Shown in pieces: positions 9,421 to 17,576 of a DNA stretch of 64,000 bases; position 1 is the stretch's first letter, and each line of letters begins with the position of its first letter. The notes under the pieces were generated by a model. The model saw nothing but the letters and a program-made list of their open reading frames with translations, was not told the origin of the DNA and did no database searches. Source of the DNA: Verrucomicrobiaceae bacterium (lineage in GTDB: Bacteria > Verrucomicrobiota > Verrucomicrobiia > Chthoniobacterales > JAATET01); contig JAIYAZ010000075.1 of NCBI GenBank assembly GCA_027488755.1, positions 128,492 to 192,491 on the forward strand. Reading direction: 5' to 3'. A program made the translations under genes and the position numbers.

Positions 9421-9673
9421 GGGCGCGGGCAGGATGCCCCGACCCGACCCCTCCCGCAACGGGAATTCCCGTTTCCCAACCCCCTGCCGGTCCGGAAAAA
9501 AGATTCCCCACCACCCGCCCACCTGTAAAAGCCCATGTTTTCTACCTCCCGGGACACCCCCGCCCGCCGAGGAAGCATTTAAGCCCCTTGCGGGATTGCC
9601 GATTCCGGCGTAGCGTCAAAAAAAAGGAGACTCCGCCCAGCCCGCAACCGCGGGCGACGGCGGGTTTTGGTTT
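9421..9673. promoter_or_regulatory. Divergent intergenic region with a GC hairpin before the dehydrogenase gene
   Basis: 253 bp between two divergent genes; it must hold both promoters. Just before the plus-strand start, CCCGC (9641-9645) can pair either with GCGGG at 9650-9654 (loop AACC) or with GCGGG at 9660-9664, the latter followed directly by TTTTGGTTT and the ATG. A good Shine-Dalgarno-like AAGGAGA (9625-9631) sits some 40 bases too far upstream. Whether this is a regulatory leader is only a guess. Confidence 0.25.
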
Positions 9674-10900
9674 ATGGCAAACGCAATGGTTATTGGAATT
9701 GGCGGCGTGGGGTCCGTCATTGGGCAGCGCCTCCACGAATACGACAGCATCGACCGGATCATCCTGGCCGACATGGACACCACCTTCGCCGAGCAGCTCG
9801 CCGCGCGAACCCCGAAAAACCGCTTCGTCGTCGTGCAGGCCAACGCGATGGACACCGACCGCCTCGCCGCCCTCATGCGCGAGCACAACGTCAAGGTCAC
9901 CTGCAACGCCTGCGTCTGCCAGACGAACCACTCCGTCCTCGAGGCCTGCGTCCGCGCCGGCTCGCACTACCTCGACATGGCCGCCGACATCTACTCGCCC
10001 CCCGGAGTCAAGCGGCCCGGCAAAAACTCCTTCGAGGCCGAGATCGAAAAATTCAACCAGCGCTTCCTCGACGCCGACCTCGCCGGCATCCTCTGCATGG
10101 GCATGGACCCCGGCGCCGTCAACGTCTTCGCCCGCTGGGCCATGGACCGCCTCGACACCGCCAGCTCCATCCGCGTGCTCGACGCCGACAACGCCGAGGT
10201 CCGCGGCTACCGCTTCGCCGTGCTCTTCTCCCCCGAGACCTTCTTCGAGGAACTCGGCGCCGTGCCCTATTTCGTGAAAGACGGACGCGTCACCAGCGGC
10301 AAACCCCTCGAAACCGAAGTCGAATGGGTCCGCTTCCCCGACCCCATCGGCCTCCAGAAAACCTACGCCGTCGCCCACGAAGAGGGCGTCAGCCTCGGCA
10401 TCTACCCGCCCTTCGTGGAGAAGGGCGTGCGGTATTCCGTCTTCAAGTATTCCGTGCCCGACAAGGTCGTGAACATCTCGAAGTCCCTTGCGATCCTCAA
10501 CCTCGACACCTGGAAAAAAATCCGCGTCGACGGCGTGGAGGTCGCCCCCGTCCGCGTCGCCAGCGCCAGCCTGCCGAAACCCGCCGCCCTCGGCGCCACC
10601 GTCGACGGCTACTCCTGCGTCGGCACCGAAGTCCGCGGCACGAAGGACCGCAAGCGCGTCGAGTATTTCGTCTACTCGATGGACAGCCACCGCGACACCT
10701 ACGAAAAATACGGCTACTCCCTCACCCTCGTCCAAACCGGCATCCCGCCCGCCCTCACCGCCCGCCTCCTCATTGAAGGCCGCATCCCCGAGCGCGGCGT
10801 CATGATGCCCGAGCACCTCGACCCCGAGGAACTCATGGCCAACTTCTCCCGCGAAGGCCTCCCCATCTTCGTCGAGAAGCGCGAAGTCGAGCGCGTCTGA
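9674..10900 (+). CDS. Saccharopine dehydrogenase-family oxidoreductase
   Basis: 408 aa. The first residues form a Rossmann nucleotide site, MVIGIGGVGSVIGQRL, of the saccharopine-dehydrogenase NADP-binding type, and the later region (CNACVCQTNHSVLEAC, HYLDMAAD, GMDPGAVNVFARW) agrees with this family, which contains lysine, carboxynorspermidine and homospermidine enzymes. Members reduce or form C-N bonds between an amino acid or polyamine and a keto acid or aldehyde. The GMDPG-x-N motif and overall length resemble carboxynorspermidine/saccharopine dehydrogenases that act in polyamine synthesis, but no decarboxylase partner lies next to it, so the substrate stays open. It is followed after 58 bp by ftsK on the same strand. 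Confidence 0.75.
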   Translation: MANAMVIGIGGVGSVIGQRLHEYDSIDRIILADMDTTFAEQLAARTPKNRFVVVQANAMDTDRLAALMREHNVKVTCNACVCQTNHSVLEACVRAGSHYLDMAADIYSPPGVKRPGKNSFEAEIEKFNQRFLDADLAGILCMGMDPGAVNVFARWAMDRLDTASSIRVLDADNAEVRGYRFAVLFSPETFFEELGAVPYFVKDGRVTSGKPLETEVEWVRFPDPIGLQKTYAVAHEEGVSLGIYPPFVEKGVRYSVFKYSVPDKVVNISKSLAILNLDTWKKIRVDGVEVAPVRVASASLPKPAALGATVDGYSCVGTEVRGTKDRKRVEYFVYSMDSHRDTYEKYGYSLTLVQTGIPPALTARLLIEGRIPERGVMMPEHLDPEELMANFSREGLPIFVEKREVERV

Positions 10901-10958
10901 CCCCCGCGCCGCCCCTTGCGCCGGGGCCGCATTTTCTGCGATAGGTAGCGGCTACCCG

Positions 10959-13496
10959 ATGGCCAAACCCGCAAACACCACCGTCAGCGAAGCCCTCGGC
11001 GTGCTTCTGCTGGCCGCGGGCATCCTCCTCCTGCTCGCCCTCGTCTCCTACGACCCCGCCGACGTTCCCTCCTGGGTCTTCTTCAGCCACGTCGCCCCGC
11101 CGAACGAGCATATCTCGAACTTCATCGGCATCGTCGGCGTCCTCCTCGGCGGCCTGCTCTACTTCCTCATCGGCGCCGCCGCCTACCTCCTCGCCGTCGT
11201 CCTCCTCGGCTTCGGCGCCGGCAAAATGTTCTTCCCGAAGGTCCGCTTCGCCGACCGCATCGTCTGGGTCGTCCTCCTCCTCCTCACCGCCGCCAGCCTG
11301 CTCGCGCTCCAGCCCTGGTTCCTCCTCGGCTGGAAGGAAGCCTTCCACGTCGAGGGCCCCGGTGGCTGGTTCGGCAAATGGATCGGCGTGAAAGCCTTCG
11401 AAAACGCCCTCGGCGCCGTCGGCTCCGCCATCGTCCTCTCCGGCCTCTACCTCGCCAGCCTCATCCTCGTCACCGGCTTCCACCCCATCCGCTTCGTCAA
11501 GCAATGCGCTGCCGCGCTCACCGCCTGGCTCGCTGCCCGCCGCGAACGCCGCCGCGCCCGGCTCGACGAACAAACCCTCTTCGCCGAAAACCAGCGCGAA
11601 ATCGAAAAAGGCGCCCGCAAGCTCGAGCGCAAAATCCGCCGCCGCGCCGAGCCCGAATCCCCCGCGGACCCCGCGCCCGCCGCCCCCGCGAACGAACCCG
11701 ACCCCGCCCTCCCCGCGCCCCGCATCATCGACGCCTCCGTCCCCCCGCCCCCGCGCAAACCCACCCTCGAGGAAGTCACCGGCCGCAAAAAAAAGGTCGA
11801 CGCCCCCGCCCTCGCCCCCGGCCTCAAGGGCGTCCACCTCGAGCACTACGAACTCCCCTCGCTCGACCTCATCGACGCCCCCGCCGCCGGCGACCACGTC
11901 GCCACCGATCCCGCCGAGCTCAAGGCCACACAGGACGTCATCCTCGACACCCTCGCGCAGTTCGGCATCCAGGCCAGCCCCGGCGACATCACCAAAGGCC
12001 CCACCATCACCCGCTACGAGCTCTACCCCGCCAAGGGCGTCCGCGTTGACCGCATCTCCGCCCTCGAACGCGACATCGCCCGCGCCACCCGCGCCGAACG
12101 CATCAACATCCTCGCCCCCATCCCCGGCAAGGACACCGTCGGCATCGAGATCGCCAACGCCAAAAAGGTCAAAGTCACCCTCCGCGAACTCTTCGAAAGC
12201 GACGCCTGGGTCAACGCCAAGGCCCGCCTCCCCCTCGCCCTCGGCAAGGACGTCTACGGCAACGCCATCATCGCCGACCTCGCGCAGATGCCCCACTGCC
12301 TCGTCGCCGGCACCACGGGCTCCGGCAAAAGCGTCTGCATCAACGCCGTCATCGCCAGCCTCCTCTTCCGGTTCACCCCCGCCGAGCTGCGCTTCATCAT
12401 GATCGACCCCAAGGTCGTCGAGATGCAGATGTATAACACCCTGCCGCATCTCGTGACACCCGTCGTCACCGACCCCAAAAAGGTCCTCCTCGCCCTCCGC
12501 TGGGTCGTGGACGAGATGGAAAACCGCTACCGCATCATCGCCAAGGTCGGCGTCCGCAACATCGCCGCCTTCAACTCCCGCCCCAAACCCAAGACCCAGG
12601 CCGAGCTCGACGCCGAAGCCGCGTCCGACCTGGAGGGCACCGCCCCCCCTGCGCCGACTTCCGCTTCCGTCCCCGCGCCGCCCGCCTCCGAGCCCGAGGG
12701 CCCCGTCGAGATCGACACGAGCGCCCCCTCCGCGCCCCACCCCGACGCCCCCGAAATGGACGTCGTCGAGGCCGTCAACGAACCCGAGCCCCCGAAAATG
12801 CGCGTCCCCCGCGACGCCGACGAACTCATCATCCCCGAGCACATGCCCTACATCGTGGTCATCATCGACGAGCTCGCCGACCTCATGCAGACCGCCCCCG
12901 CCGAGGTCGAGGAAGCCGTCGCCCGCATCGCGCAGAAGGCCCGCGCCGCCGGCATCCACCTCATCGTCGCCACCCAGACCCCCCGCGCCGACGTCGTCAC
13001 CGGCATCATCAAGGCCAACATCCCCAGCCGCATCGCCTTCCAGGTCGCCAGCAAACTCGACAGCCGCATCATCCTCGACGAATCCGGCGCCGAGAAACTC
13101 CTCGGCCAGGGCGACATGCTCTATCTCCCCCCCGGCACCTCGAAGCTCGTCCGCTCCCAGGGCGTCCTCGTCACGGACGACGAAATCCGCCGCGTCGTCG
13201 AAGCCGTCTCCGCCAACGCCGAGCCCCAGTTCGAACCCACCATCCACGCCAAACTCTCCAGCACCGCCGACCCCGAGGAGGAAATCAGCGACGAAGACGA
13301 AGAACTGGTTGAAAAGTGCCTCGAAATCATTAAGCAGGAGGGCAAGGCATCGACCTCGATGCTCCAGCGCCGGTTGCGGTTGGGATACACGCGCGCGGCC
13401 CGGGTGGTGGACATCCTCGAGCAGCGCGGCATTCTCGGCCCCAAGGACGGCGCGAAAGACCGCGAAATCCTCGTCGACCTCGATTCCTTGCCATGA
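10959..13496 (+). CDS. ftsK: FtsK/SpoIIIE DNA translocase
   Basis: 845 aa. Pumps chromosomal DNA through the closing septum. Four or five hydrophobic spans occupy residues 10-190, then a basic, Pro-rich linker (about 190-300) and the motor: Walker A AGTTGSGKS at about 449-457, Walker B YIVVIIDELADLM at about 630-642, arginine-rich RecA fold, and at the C-terminus the winged-helix gamma domain (SMLQRRLRLGYTRAARVVDILE) that reads orienting sequences. Between Walker A and B, after NIAAFNSRPKPK (about 540-627), lies a Pro/Ala/Glu-rich insert that other FtsK proteins I know lack; the usual segment is much shorter. The stop overlaps the next gene as ATGA. Sure of the family. Confidence 0.95.
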   Translation: MAKPANTTVSEALGVLLLAAGILLLLALVSYDPADVPSWVFFSHVAPPNEHISNFIGIVGVLLGGLLYFLIGAAAYLLAVVLLGFGAGKMFFPKVRFADRIVWVVLLLLTAASLLALQPWFLLGWKEAFHVEGPGGWFGKWIGVKAFENALGAVGSAIVLSGLYLASLILVTGFHPIRFVKQCAAALTAWLAARRERRRARLDEQTLFAENQREIEKGARKLERKIRRRAEPESPADPAPAAPANEPDPALPAPRIIDASVPPPPRKPTLEEVTGRKKKVDAPALAPGLKGVHLEHYELPSLDLIDAPAAGDHVATDPAELKATQDVILDTLAQFGIQASPGDITKGPTITRYELYPAKGVRVDRISALERDIARATRAERINILAPIPGKDTVGIEIANAKKVKVTLRELFESDAWVNAKARLPLALGKDVYGNAIIADLAQMPHCLVAGTTGSGKSVCINAVIASLLFRFTPAELRFIMIDPKVVEMQMYNTLPHLVTPVVTDPKKVLLALRWVVDEMENRYRIIAKVGVRNIAAFNSRPKPKTQAELDAEAASDLEGTAPPAPTSASVPAPPASEPEGPVEIDTSAPSAPHPDAPEMDVVEAVNEPEPPKMRVPRDADELIIPEHMPYIVVIIDELADLMQTAPAEVEEAVARIAQKARAAGIHLIVATQTPRADVVTGIIKANIPSRIAFQVASKLDSRIILDESGAEKLLGQGDMLYLPPGTSKLVRSQGVLVTDDEIRRVVEAVSANAEPQFEPTIHAKLSSTADPEEEISDEDEELVEKCLEIIKQEGKASTSMLQRRLRLGYTRAARVVDILEQRGILGPKDGAKDREILVDLDSLP

Positions 13497-14209
13497 AAAC
13501 CGCCGCCACCCAGGGACAGCTCATGCTCTCCATTGGGGCCCTGCTCGCCGCCGAACGCGAGCGCCGCGGCATCCCCGTCGAAAAGGCCGCCAAGGAGACC
13601 CGCATGCGCCCCCAGCGCATCCGCGACATGGAGGGCGACGACCTCTCCCACTTCACGAACCCGAGCTACGCGCGCATGTTCATCATCGCCTACGCCAAGT
13701 ATCTCGACATCCCCATGCAGACCATCCGCGATCACCTCCCCGATCGCGGCGAGCCCGGCTCCGACGGCTACCAATACATCAGCAACACCCCGGCCGAGCT
13801 CCCCTCCGTCCGCCGCGACCTCGTCTCCCGCCCCCTCCACCGCAACATCTGGCTCCCCCTCGTCGGCGTCGTCCTCCTCGCCCTCCTCGTCGCCATCGGC
13901 TTCACCGTCAATTACCTCGTCATCAACGCCCAGCGCATCACCGCCGGCCTCGACAAACCCCCGCCGCCCCCCGAGATTGTCCTCGTCAAGCCCGACCCCA
14001 CCCCCGTCCCCGCGCAGATCGAAAACCTCGCGCCCACCGCCGCGCCCGCCATCTTCGACGCCGCCGCCAGCCTCGTGGAACCCAGCGGCCAGGCCCCCGC
14101 GAACCCGACGTCCACCGTCGCCAGCGGCCCCGCCCCCAGCCCCACCGACGAAGACCGCGCCTTCCTCCTCGGCACCCCCGCCGAACCGAAGCCCCCCGCC
14201 GTCCAGTAA
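13493..14209 (+). CDS. RodZ-like HTH membrane protein
   Basis: 238 aa. Residues about 12-80 form a RodZ/HTH_25-type helix-turn-helix (LLAAERERRGIPVEKAA, TRMRPQRIRDME), a region that in RodZ binds MreB. A single membrane span follows (about 122-146, WLPLVGVVLLALLVAIGF), then a Pro-rich periplasmic tail that is not a recognisable RodZ beta domain (DUF4115). Cell-shape work is therefore likely but not certain. It starts inside the ftsK stop codon (ATGA) and so is translated with ftsK. The TAA at 14207-14209 is directly followed, in the same frame, by a 21-bp tandem repeat array. Confidence 0.7.
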   Translation: MKTAATQGQLMLSIGALLAAERERRGIPVEKAAKETRMRPQRIRDMEGDDLSHFTNPSYARMFIIAYAKYLDIPMQTIRDHLPDRGEPGSDGYQYISNTPAELPSVRRDLVSRPLHRNIWLPLVGVVLLALLVAIGFTVNYLVINAQRITAGLDKPPPPPEIVLVKPDPTPVPAQIENLAPTAAPAIFDAAASLVEPSGQAPANPTSTVASGPAPSPTDEDRAFLLGTPAEPKPPAVQ

Positions 14210-14461
14210 GCCCCGCGCACCCGCGCAAAGGCGTCTCGCACCCGCGCAAAGCCGTCTCGCGCCCGCGCGAAGGCCCCGCGCATCGGTGCAAACCCTCCTC
14301 GCCCGCGCGCAAAACGATCGCGCAGCCTTGCAAAGGTCGCTCTCAGCACTGCAAAGCCCCCGCGCATCCGTGCAAAGGCATCTCGCATCTCGGCAAAGCC
14401 TCCGCGCAGGCGTGCAAAGCGCCCTTACACCTCTGCAAAGGCCCCTTACGCGTCTGCAAAG
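14210..14461. repeat. Twelve 21-bp degenerate tandem repeats with conserved GCAAAG end
   Basis: Twelve units of exactly 21 bp run from 14210 to 14461 without a single length change; a worn thirteenth may follow to 14482. Nine units end in GCAAAG and the others differ by one base (GCGAAG, GCAAAC, GCAAAA). Most also hold CGCA or CGCG about 12 bases earlier. In the frame of the preceding gene the array would read as heptads of the type A-P-R-T-R-A-K, twelve times, directly after its stop. On the other strand it also reads as heptads (F-A-R-V-R-D-A). 21 bp is two turns of B-DNA, so the motifs would face the same side. Confidence 0.9.
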
Positions 14462-14506
14462 CCCGGTTCCGCAGGCATTTACGCCAATCGGAGCGCCGGG
14501 GGCGGC

Positions 14507-15454
14507 CTACTTCTTGCGCACCACGGTCACCTTGTCGATGGCCATCCCGCCGAAGCCCCGCGCGCGCACCTCGACGACAGTCGTCCCCACGTTCACCCGC
14601 ACCATGGCCGTCCAAGCCGCCGGTTTGCCCGAGGTCGGCCGGGCCGGCAGCTTGCCGGCCTGATACTCCACAAACGTCGAGTTCGTCGTCGTGCCCGAGA
14701 GCGGCACCAGCGCCTTGCTCGTCGTGATCCGCGTCGGCCCCTTGATCTGCACCGTCGGCTTGCCGATCCCGCCGGGCGGCGGCGTGACCCCCGGCGTCGG
14801 CGTGGGCGTCGCGTCCGGCGTGACGTTGCCAAACAGGCCCACCATGAGCCGCCGCCCCGTGTCCGAGCCGGGCGCGGAAGGCCAGGCATCCCCGTTGCTG
14901 TTGACCTCCGAGGAGGTGAAGGCGTAACCCGCCAACCCGCTGAACGTCAGGGCCTCGCCGCGATTGATGACATTCGTGTTGGAAAACGGGAGAAAACTGC
15001 CCGCCGAGCCCGTGTTGCTGATGGCGATCCAATAAGTCGCGTTCGCCGTGAGCGCCGCGCCGGAGGGCGTCGTGTTCGTCGGCGTGTAGGTTCCAAGGCC
15101 GTCCGCCGCGCTCGCGTAGGCAAATTCCCCGCGCAGGGTGCCCGGGCGGCCATCCGCGCCATCCGCGGAGTAAATCCGTGCCTTCATCACCTCGGGACCG
15201 GGGCCCCCGCTGCCGATGGGCACCACGACCGAGGTCACCGTCGCATTCGCGCTGCCCGCCGCAAACGGCCAGGCCGGGCTGGACCCCGTGCCGATATACG
15301 AAGTAATCGGCGCCGCGTTATCCGCGAGGTCACTCAGGATCACCTCCGCCTGCCCGCGCGGCGCGCCGGCCGCCAGCACGCCCGCCGCCAGCAGCAGCGC
15401 GAGCGGCGCGCGGGTTCGACGGGGACGGGGGAAGGGGGATTTCACGGTTTGCAT
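14507..15454 (-). CDS. Secreted protein with Pro/Thr linker and C-terminal beta module
   Basis: 315 aa. A signal peptide (basic start, then ALLLAAGVLAAGAPRGQAE) is followed by a beta-rich domain (about 38-230) that looks like the extracellular choice-of-anchor type found in many environmental bacteria: VILSDLADNAAPI..., then repeated statements on aperture and appearance, with TYWIAISNTGS. A short linker TPTPTPGVTPPPGG leads to a terminal module of about 85 residues ending KVTVVRKK, built like those of the Tat phosphatase and of the protein at 61036-62691. No PEP-CTERM tag. Function unknown. It lies 76 bp downstream of the nitrilase gene on the same strand and converges with the RodZ-like gene. 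Confidence 0.75.
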   Translation of the reverse strand: MQTVKSPFPRPRRTRAPLALLLAAGVLAAGAPRGQAEVILSDLADNAAPITSYIGTGSSPAWPFAAGSANATVTSVVVPIGSGGPGPEVMKARIYSADGADGRPGTLRGEFAYASAADGLGTYTPTNTTPSGAALTANATYWIAISNTGSAGSFLPFSNTNVINRGEALTFSGLAGYAFTSSEVNSNGDAWPSAPGSDTGRRLMVGLFGNVTPDATPTPTPGVTPPPGGIGKPTVQIKGPTRITTSKALVPLSGTTTNSTFVEYQAGKLPARPTSGKPAAWTAMVRVNVGTTVVEVRARGFGGMAIDKVTVVRKK

Positions 15455-15530
15455 GCCGAACTGTCACCCGCCGCAGCGTCGGAGTCAAAAACCGATTCCG
15501 GCGGCGCCCACCCGGATGCGGCGGGTCGCC

Positions 15531-17429
15531 TTAGCGGGCCTGGCGGAACGGCGCCCAGACGGAGAGATCAAACCCCGGCGAGGACTGCCACGTTTGAAAC
15601 GCCGCGGAGTCCACGGGAAACGTGAGCGGAGCGAGGAGATCGACGCGGCGACCGGTGATGAGCGCCTGCTGGCTCATCCACCAATCGGGCTCGGCCAGCG
15701 TGGTGAAGCGCACAAACAGGGCCTCCTCCCGGTCCGAGGAGGCGGTCACGGGCGGATTTTTGGCGTCCACGGGATTCAGCGTGAAGAGCCCGCTCCCGCC
15801 CAGGAAGCCGTTGCCGACGGCGTTGGCGACGACCGTGTAGGCCTGCGCGGTTTTGGCAATGGCATACCACAGCGACATCGTGTTGGCCGGGTAGCGTTCC
15901 GCAAAGAGGTCGGGCGAAATCTGGAGCCGGCCGCCGTATTGTCCGCTCCACGCGGTGGGCAGCGCGATGATGTCCGCGCGGCGGACGCTCAGCATGCCCG
16001 AGGCCTCGGGGAAGCGCGCGTCGCCGCCGAGCAGCAGGCCGATGCGCCCGATCGCGGTGTCGTAGACCGGGAAGGTGTCGCCGGCCGTCGCCCAGGATTT
16101 CTCGGCTCCCTCGAGGTGCGTTTTGCGGTAGGTGCCGAGGAGTTTTCCGTCCGGGCCAATGAGCACGGCGGTCGGGTAAAGCGATGCGCCGGACTTCTCG
16201 ACGATGCTCCCCACGACGTGGGCCGCCATTTGGTTCGCGAGCGTGGAAAAAATCTGGACGGAAGGCCCGTCGATCGGCTCGGCAAATTTCGCGGCGGCGG
16301 CGGCATCCGCCGGCGGGCCGGTGAGGGAGTATTCGGGCAGGACGATCAACCGCCCGGCCCCTTCGGCCCACGCGGGCGTGCCGAGCAGGCGGTTGATTTT
16401 GGCGACGTTGGCTTCGCGGTCGCCGGCGACGGGCGTGAACTGGACGGCGGCGGCGGCGACCGCGTGGCGCGTGGTCGAGGCCTTCGGATCGAAGGGCGCG
16501 CGGTAAAAGGCGAGGTCGCCGTAGATCGCGGGGCGGCGTTCGGCGAACGAGTCACGGGCGGGGTTGCGGAACTCCGCGGGATCGATCTCCGCGGTGAGGA
16601 TCCGCGGCGGGGCGGCGGGCGAGACGTCCGGTTTCGTCGCCGGGGCCTGGGCCAGCTTTTTGCCGGTGGGCGACCAGATCGAGGCGATGCCACCGTAGTA
16701 GACCGTGAGCCCGGTGGTCGGGTTGCTCTCGCTGTTGTTGCGGTCGGTCGCGATGAGGGCGACGCCGTTCCAGGCGTTGATTTCCTGCACGGCGGAGATG
16801 GTCGAGTGGTTCGCCCAGGAGCCCGGCTCGCGGGGCAGCGCCCGGTCGGAACTCGACATGAAGCAAATGATCTGGGCGCCCTTCACCGCGGCCGTCCGCG
16901 CGATTTCCCAATACGTGTCGTCGTAGCAAATCTCCATCGCCAGCTTTCCGTATTTCGTGTCGAACACGGGATACCCGAGGTTCCCGGGCGTGAACCAAAG
17001 CTGGTCGTCCGGGTTGAGCCCGACCTTGCGGTATTTGCCCACATACCCCTCGGGGCCGATGAGGGCGCCCGTGTTGTAGGCCAGGCCGGTCGCGCGATCG
17101 ATCTCGGCGATGCCAATCGTGACGTAGCACCCGTATTTTTTGGTGAGCGCCGCGATGGCGTCGGTCGTTTTCCCGGGAACGGAATCGAGGAACGGATCGA
17201 ACTGCCGCCGATCCTTGTAGATGTATCCCGACGTCGCCGTCTCGGGCAGGACGATGATTTTCGCGCCGCCCTGCGCCGCCTCCTCGATGATCGCGCAAAT
17301 CCTCGGAATGTTCCGCTCGAACTCGAAAAACTGCGGGTTGAACTCCACGGCGGCCACTTTGAACGGCGCGGCTTCCACCGGACCGGAAAGGGCGAGAAGG
17401 ACGGCAAGAACCGGCAGGATTGTTCTCAT
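15531..17429 (-). CDS. Exported double carbon-nitrogen hydrolase; second domain lacks the catalytic Cys
   Basis: 632 aa with a signal peptide (residues 1-20, ending VEA-APF). Two nitrilase-superfamily domains follow. The first (about 23-300) has the full Glu-Lys-Cys triad: E63 in LPETATSG, K135 in GKYRKVGL and C168 in MEICYDD. The second (about 322-610) keeps E366 (LPEYSLTG) and K436 (TYRKTHLEG), but where Cys is expected it has Gly (LLLGGDARFPE, G468), so it cannot form the thioester. Nitrilases hydrolyse amides or nitriles. A dead second copy probably supports folding or binding. The gene diverges from the giant beta-repeat gene and sits upstream of the secreted protein at 14507. Confidence 0.85.
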   Translation of the reverse strand: MRTILPVLAVLLALSGPVEAAPFKVAAVEFNPQFFEFERNIPRICAIIEEAAQGGAKIIVLPETATSGYIYKDRRQFDPFLDSVPGKTTDAIAALTKKYGCYVTIGIAEIDRATGLAYNTGALIGPEGYVGKYRKVGLNPDDQLWFTPGNLGYPVFDTKYGKLAMEICYDDTYWEIARTAAVKGAQIICFMSSSDRALPREPGSWANHSTISAVQEINAWNGVALIATDRNNSESNPTTGLTVYYGGIASIWSPTGKKLAQAPATKPDVSPAAPPRILTAEIDPAEFRNPARDSFAERRPAIYGDLAFYRAPFDPKASTTRHAVAAAAVQFTPVAGDREANVAKINRLLGTPAWAEGAGRLIVLPEYSLTGPPADAAAAAKFAEPIDGPSVQIFSTLANQMAAHVVGSIVEKSGASLYPTAVLIGPDGKLLGTYRKTHLEGAEKSWATAGDTFPVYDTAIGRIGLLLGGDARFPEASGMLSVRRADIIALPTAWSGQYGGRLQISPDLFAERYPANTMSLWYAIAKTAQAYTVVANAVGNGFLGGSGLFTLNPVDAKNPPVTASSDREEALFVRFTTLAEPDWWMSQQALITGRRVDLLAPLTFPVDSAAFQTWQSSPGFDLSVWAPFRQAR

Positions 17430-17437
17430 CTCTTGGA

Positions 17438-17454
17438 AGACGTTGCTTACGTCT
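17438..17454. promoter_or_regulatory. Palindrome AGACGT-N5-ACGTCT before the nitrilase gene
   Basis: A perfect 6-bp inverted repeat with a 5-bp spacer lies 9 bp upstream of the nitrilase start codon, in the 147-bp region between two divergent genes. It could be an operator for a dimeric repressor or a small RNA hairpin in the leader. No regulator can be named. Confidence 0.3.
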
Positions 17455-17576
17455 CGGCGCCACCACCGTCGAGGGCGAAATCGCGGCCCGCGCCCGCCGG
17501 GCCACCGCCCCGCCCCCGGGGCCGGCGACCGATTCTGAGGTGGAAAAGTCCCGGAGCGAGGCTAGCTTTCCCCCGC

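Noticed and set aside
13912-14388. Minus-strand frame with FARVRDA-type heptads across the repeat array
   Set aside because: It has a regular look only because the DNA repeats every 21 bp; it runs opposite the RodZ-like gene and has no start signal. Kept as a repeat, not as a gene.
14210-14461. CRISPR array
   Set aside because: Units are contiguous at 21 bp with no unique spacers, and no cas gene is in the window.
15216-17576. Upstream extension of the giant beta-repeat gene
   Set aside because: The frame is open but lies opposite the nitrilase gene and has no domain; a clear signal peptide starts at 17577.
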